Shown: positions 5,269 through 5,843 of the stretch, one piece after another
How positions within the stretch are numbered: the first letter of the stretch is position 1
How the letters are laid out: every line of letters starts with the position of its first letter
Assembly (NCBI GenBank): GCA_021806765.1
Contig: JAJZQR010000329.1
Span: 1 to 5,843, forward strand
DNA length: 5,843 nucleotides
Source: Chloroflexota bacterium
GTDB lineage: Bacteria > Chloroflexota > UBA6077
Direction of reading: 5' to 3'
Program-made: the position numbers and the translations under genes
The notes under the pieces: generated by a model
What the model was told of the DNA's origin: nothing
The model's database searches: none
What the model saw: the letters and a program-made list of their open reading frames with translations, nothing else

Positions 5269-5843
5269 TTACTTGGTCTCCGCCTTTACCTTGGCAGCCA
5301 GGTCGCGTATCTGCTTGTCCTGCTCGGCGACGAACTTGGAGAAGTCCGTGCTGGGCATAGGCTTCGCCATGGCGCCCACGCTCTCGCTGTACTCACTCCA
5401 CTCGCTGCTCTTGGCGGCCTTCAGGAAGGCGGCCTCCAGCTTGTCGAGGATAGGCTTGGGGGTGCCCTTGGCCACCGAAACCCCTCGCCACTGCTCCAGC
5501 ATCAGGTTGACCCCCTGCTCCTTCAGCGTCGGGACGTCCTTGAAGGCGGGGATCCGCTGGTCGCTGCTCACCGACAGCATGCGGACCGAGCCGCCCTTGT
5601 AGGCCGACAGGATCTCCGCCGGATGCTGCACGCTGGCGTCGATGTGGCCACCGATCAGGTTGGTCACGGCCAGGCCGGAACCAAAGGCTATGTGCGTGAA
5701 GGGGACGCCTGCGGCGCTGGCTATGGCCGCAGCCGAAAGGTGGGTGAAGCTGCCCAGCCCGGAGTTACCGACGGTCATCGGCTTGGATCGGGTCTTGGCG
5801 TCGGCCAGGAAGTCCTTCAGGGTCTTCCAGGGCGAGTCGGCAG
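5269..5843 (-). CDS. TctC/Bug-family tripartite tricarboxylate transporter substrate-binding protein (3' part only)
   Basis: C-terminal 190 or so residues of a periplasmic or extracytoplasmic solute-binding protein of the TctC/Bug family, which captures organic acids for a TctA/TctB membrane pair. The reading frame stays open to the right edge: residues from 5779 to 5841 read ADSPWKTLKDFLADAKTRSKP and join directly to MTVGNSGLGSFTH. The gene therefore continues outside, and the ATG at 5778 is internal. Diagnostic blocks are W/P-K-TLKDF, TVGNSGLGS, a GGHIDASVQHPAEILSAYKGG stretch (typical of the phosphate/carboxylate-contact region) and DVPTLKEQGVNL, followed by the usual C-terminal helical part. 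Family members are about 320 residues, so roughly the first 130, including the signal peptide, are missing. It ends with TAA at 5269. Its ligand is unknown; location beside acid-catabolism genes suggests a hydroxyacid or sugar acid. TctA and TctB are not in the window. Confidence 0.93.
   Translation of the reverse strand, partial: ADSPWKTLKDFLADAKTRSKPMTVGNSGLGSFTHLSAAAIASAAGVPFTHIAFGSGLAVTNLIGGHIDASVQHPAEILSAYKGGSVRMLSVSSDQRIPAFKDVPTLKEQGVNLMLEQWRGVSVAKGTPKPILDKLEAAFLKAAKSSEWSEYSESVGAMAKPMPSTDFSKFVAEQDKQIRDLAAKVKAETK

Noticed and set aside
3960..5360. 466-residue open frame on the + strand
   Set aside because: It is antisense to the well-supported zinc dehydrogenase and runs through two repeat regions into the binding-protein gene. 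Its translation shows no family motif.

Overview
The window is GC-rich bacterial DNA. It has tight gene packing, strong Shine-Dalgarno sequences and long shadow reading frames opposite the real genes. The genes are typical of a free-living heterotroph that breaks down hydroxyacids or sugar acids. The three larger intergenic gaps are filled with nested palindromic repeats of a kind I associate with Chloroflexota and other repeat-rich environmental genomes. That taxonomic hint is weak, because there is no rRNA or marker gene here.

Layout: positions 11-3864 hold four genes on the + strand. They are a D-isomer-type 2-hydroxyacid dehydrogenase (11-976), a LarA-like nickel-pincer racemase/epimerase homologue (1092-2342), and the small SAF-domain subunit (2360-2665) and large subunit (2662-3864) of a split UxaA-family dehydratase or lyase. 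The last three are packed like an operon: an 17-base gap, then a 4-base overlap with a strong ribosome binding site. A palindromic element of about 90 bases separates the first gene from the rest. On the - strand, converging on this set, lie a zinc-dependent medium-chain alcohol/polyol dehydrogenase (3981-5090) and the C-terminal part of a TctC/Bug-type periplasmic solute-binding protein (5269-5843), which runs off the right edge.

How they may work together (inference): the binding protein captures an organic or sugar acid. The two dehydrogenases and the LarA-like protein would adjust oxidation state and stereochemistry at the hydroxyl carbon. The UxaA-type enzyme then eliminates water (or sulfite, if it is SuyAB-like) to give a keto acid. 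The substrate cannot be read from the sequence.

The most notable points are: (1) a LarA homologue that keeps the spacing of the catalytic and nickel-cofactor residues of lactate racemase, sitting next to a split UxaA/SuyAB-type lyase; and (2) three different families of nested inverted repeats, one in each intergenic gap over 100 bases. I see no CRISPR array, tRNA, rRNA, transposase or obvious defence system.
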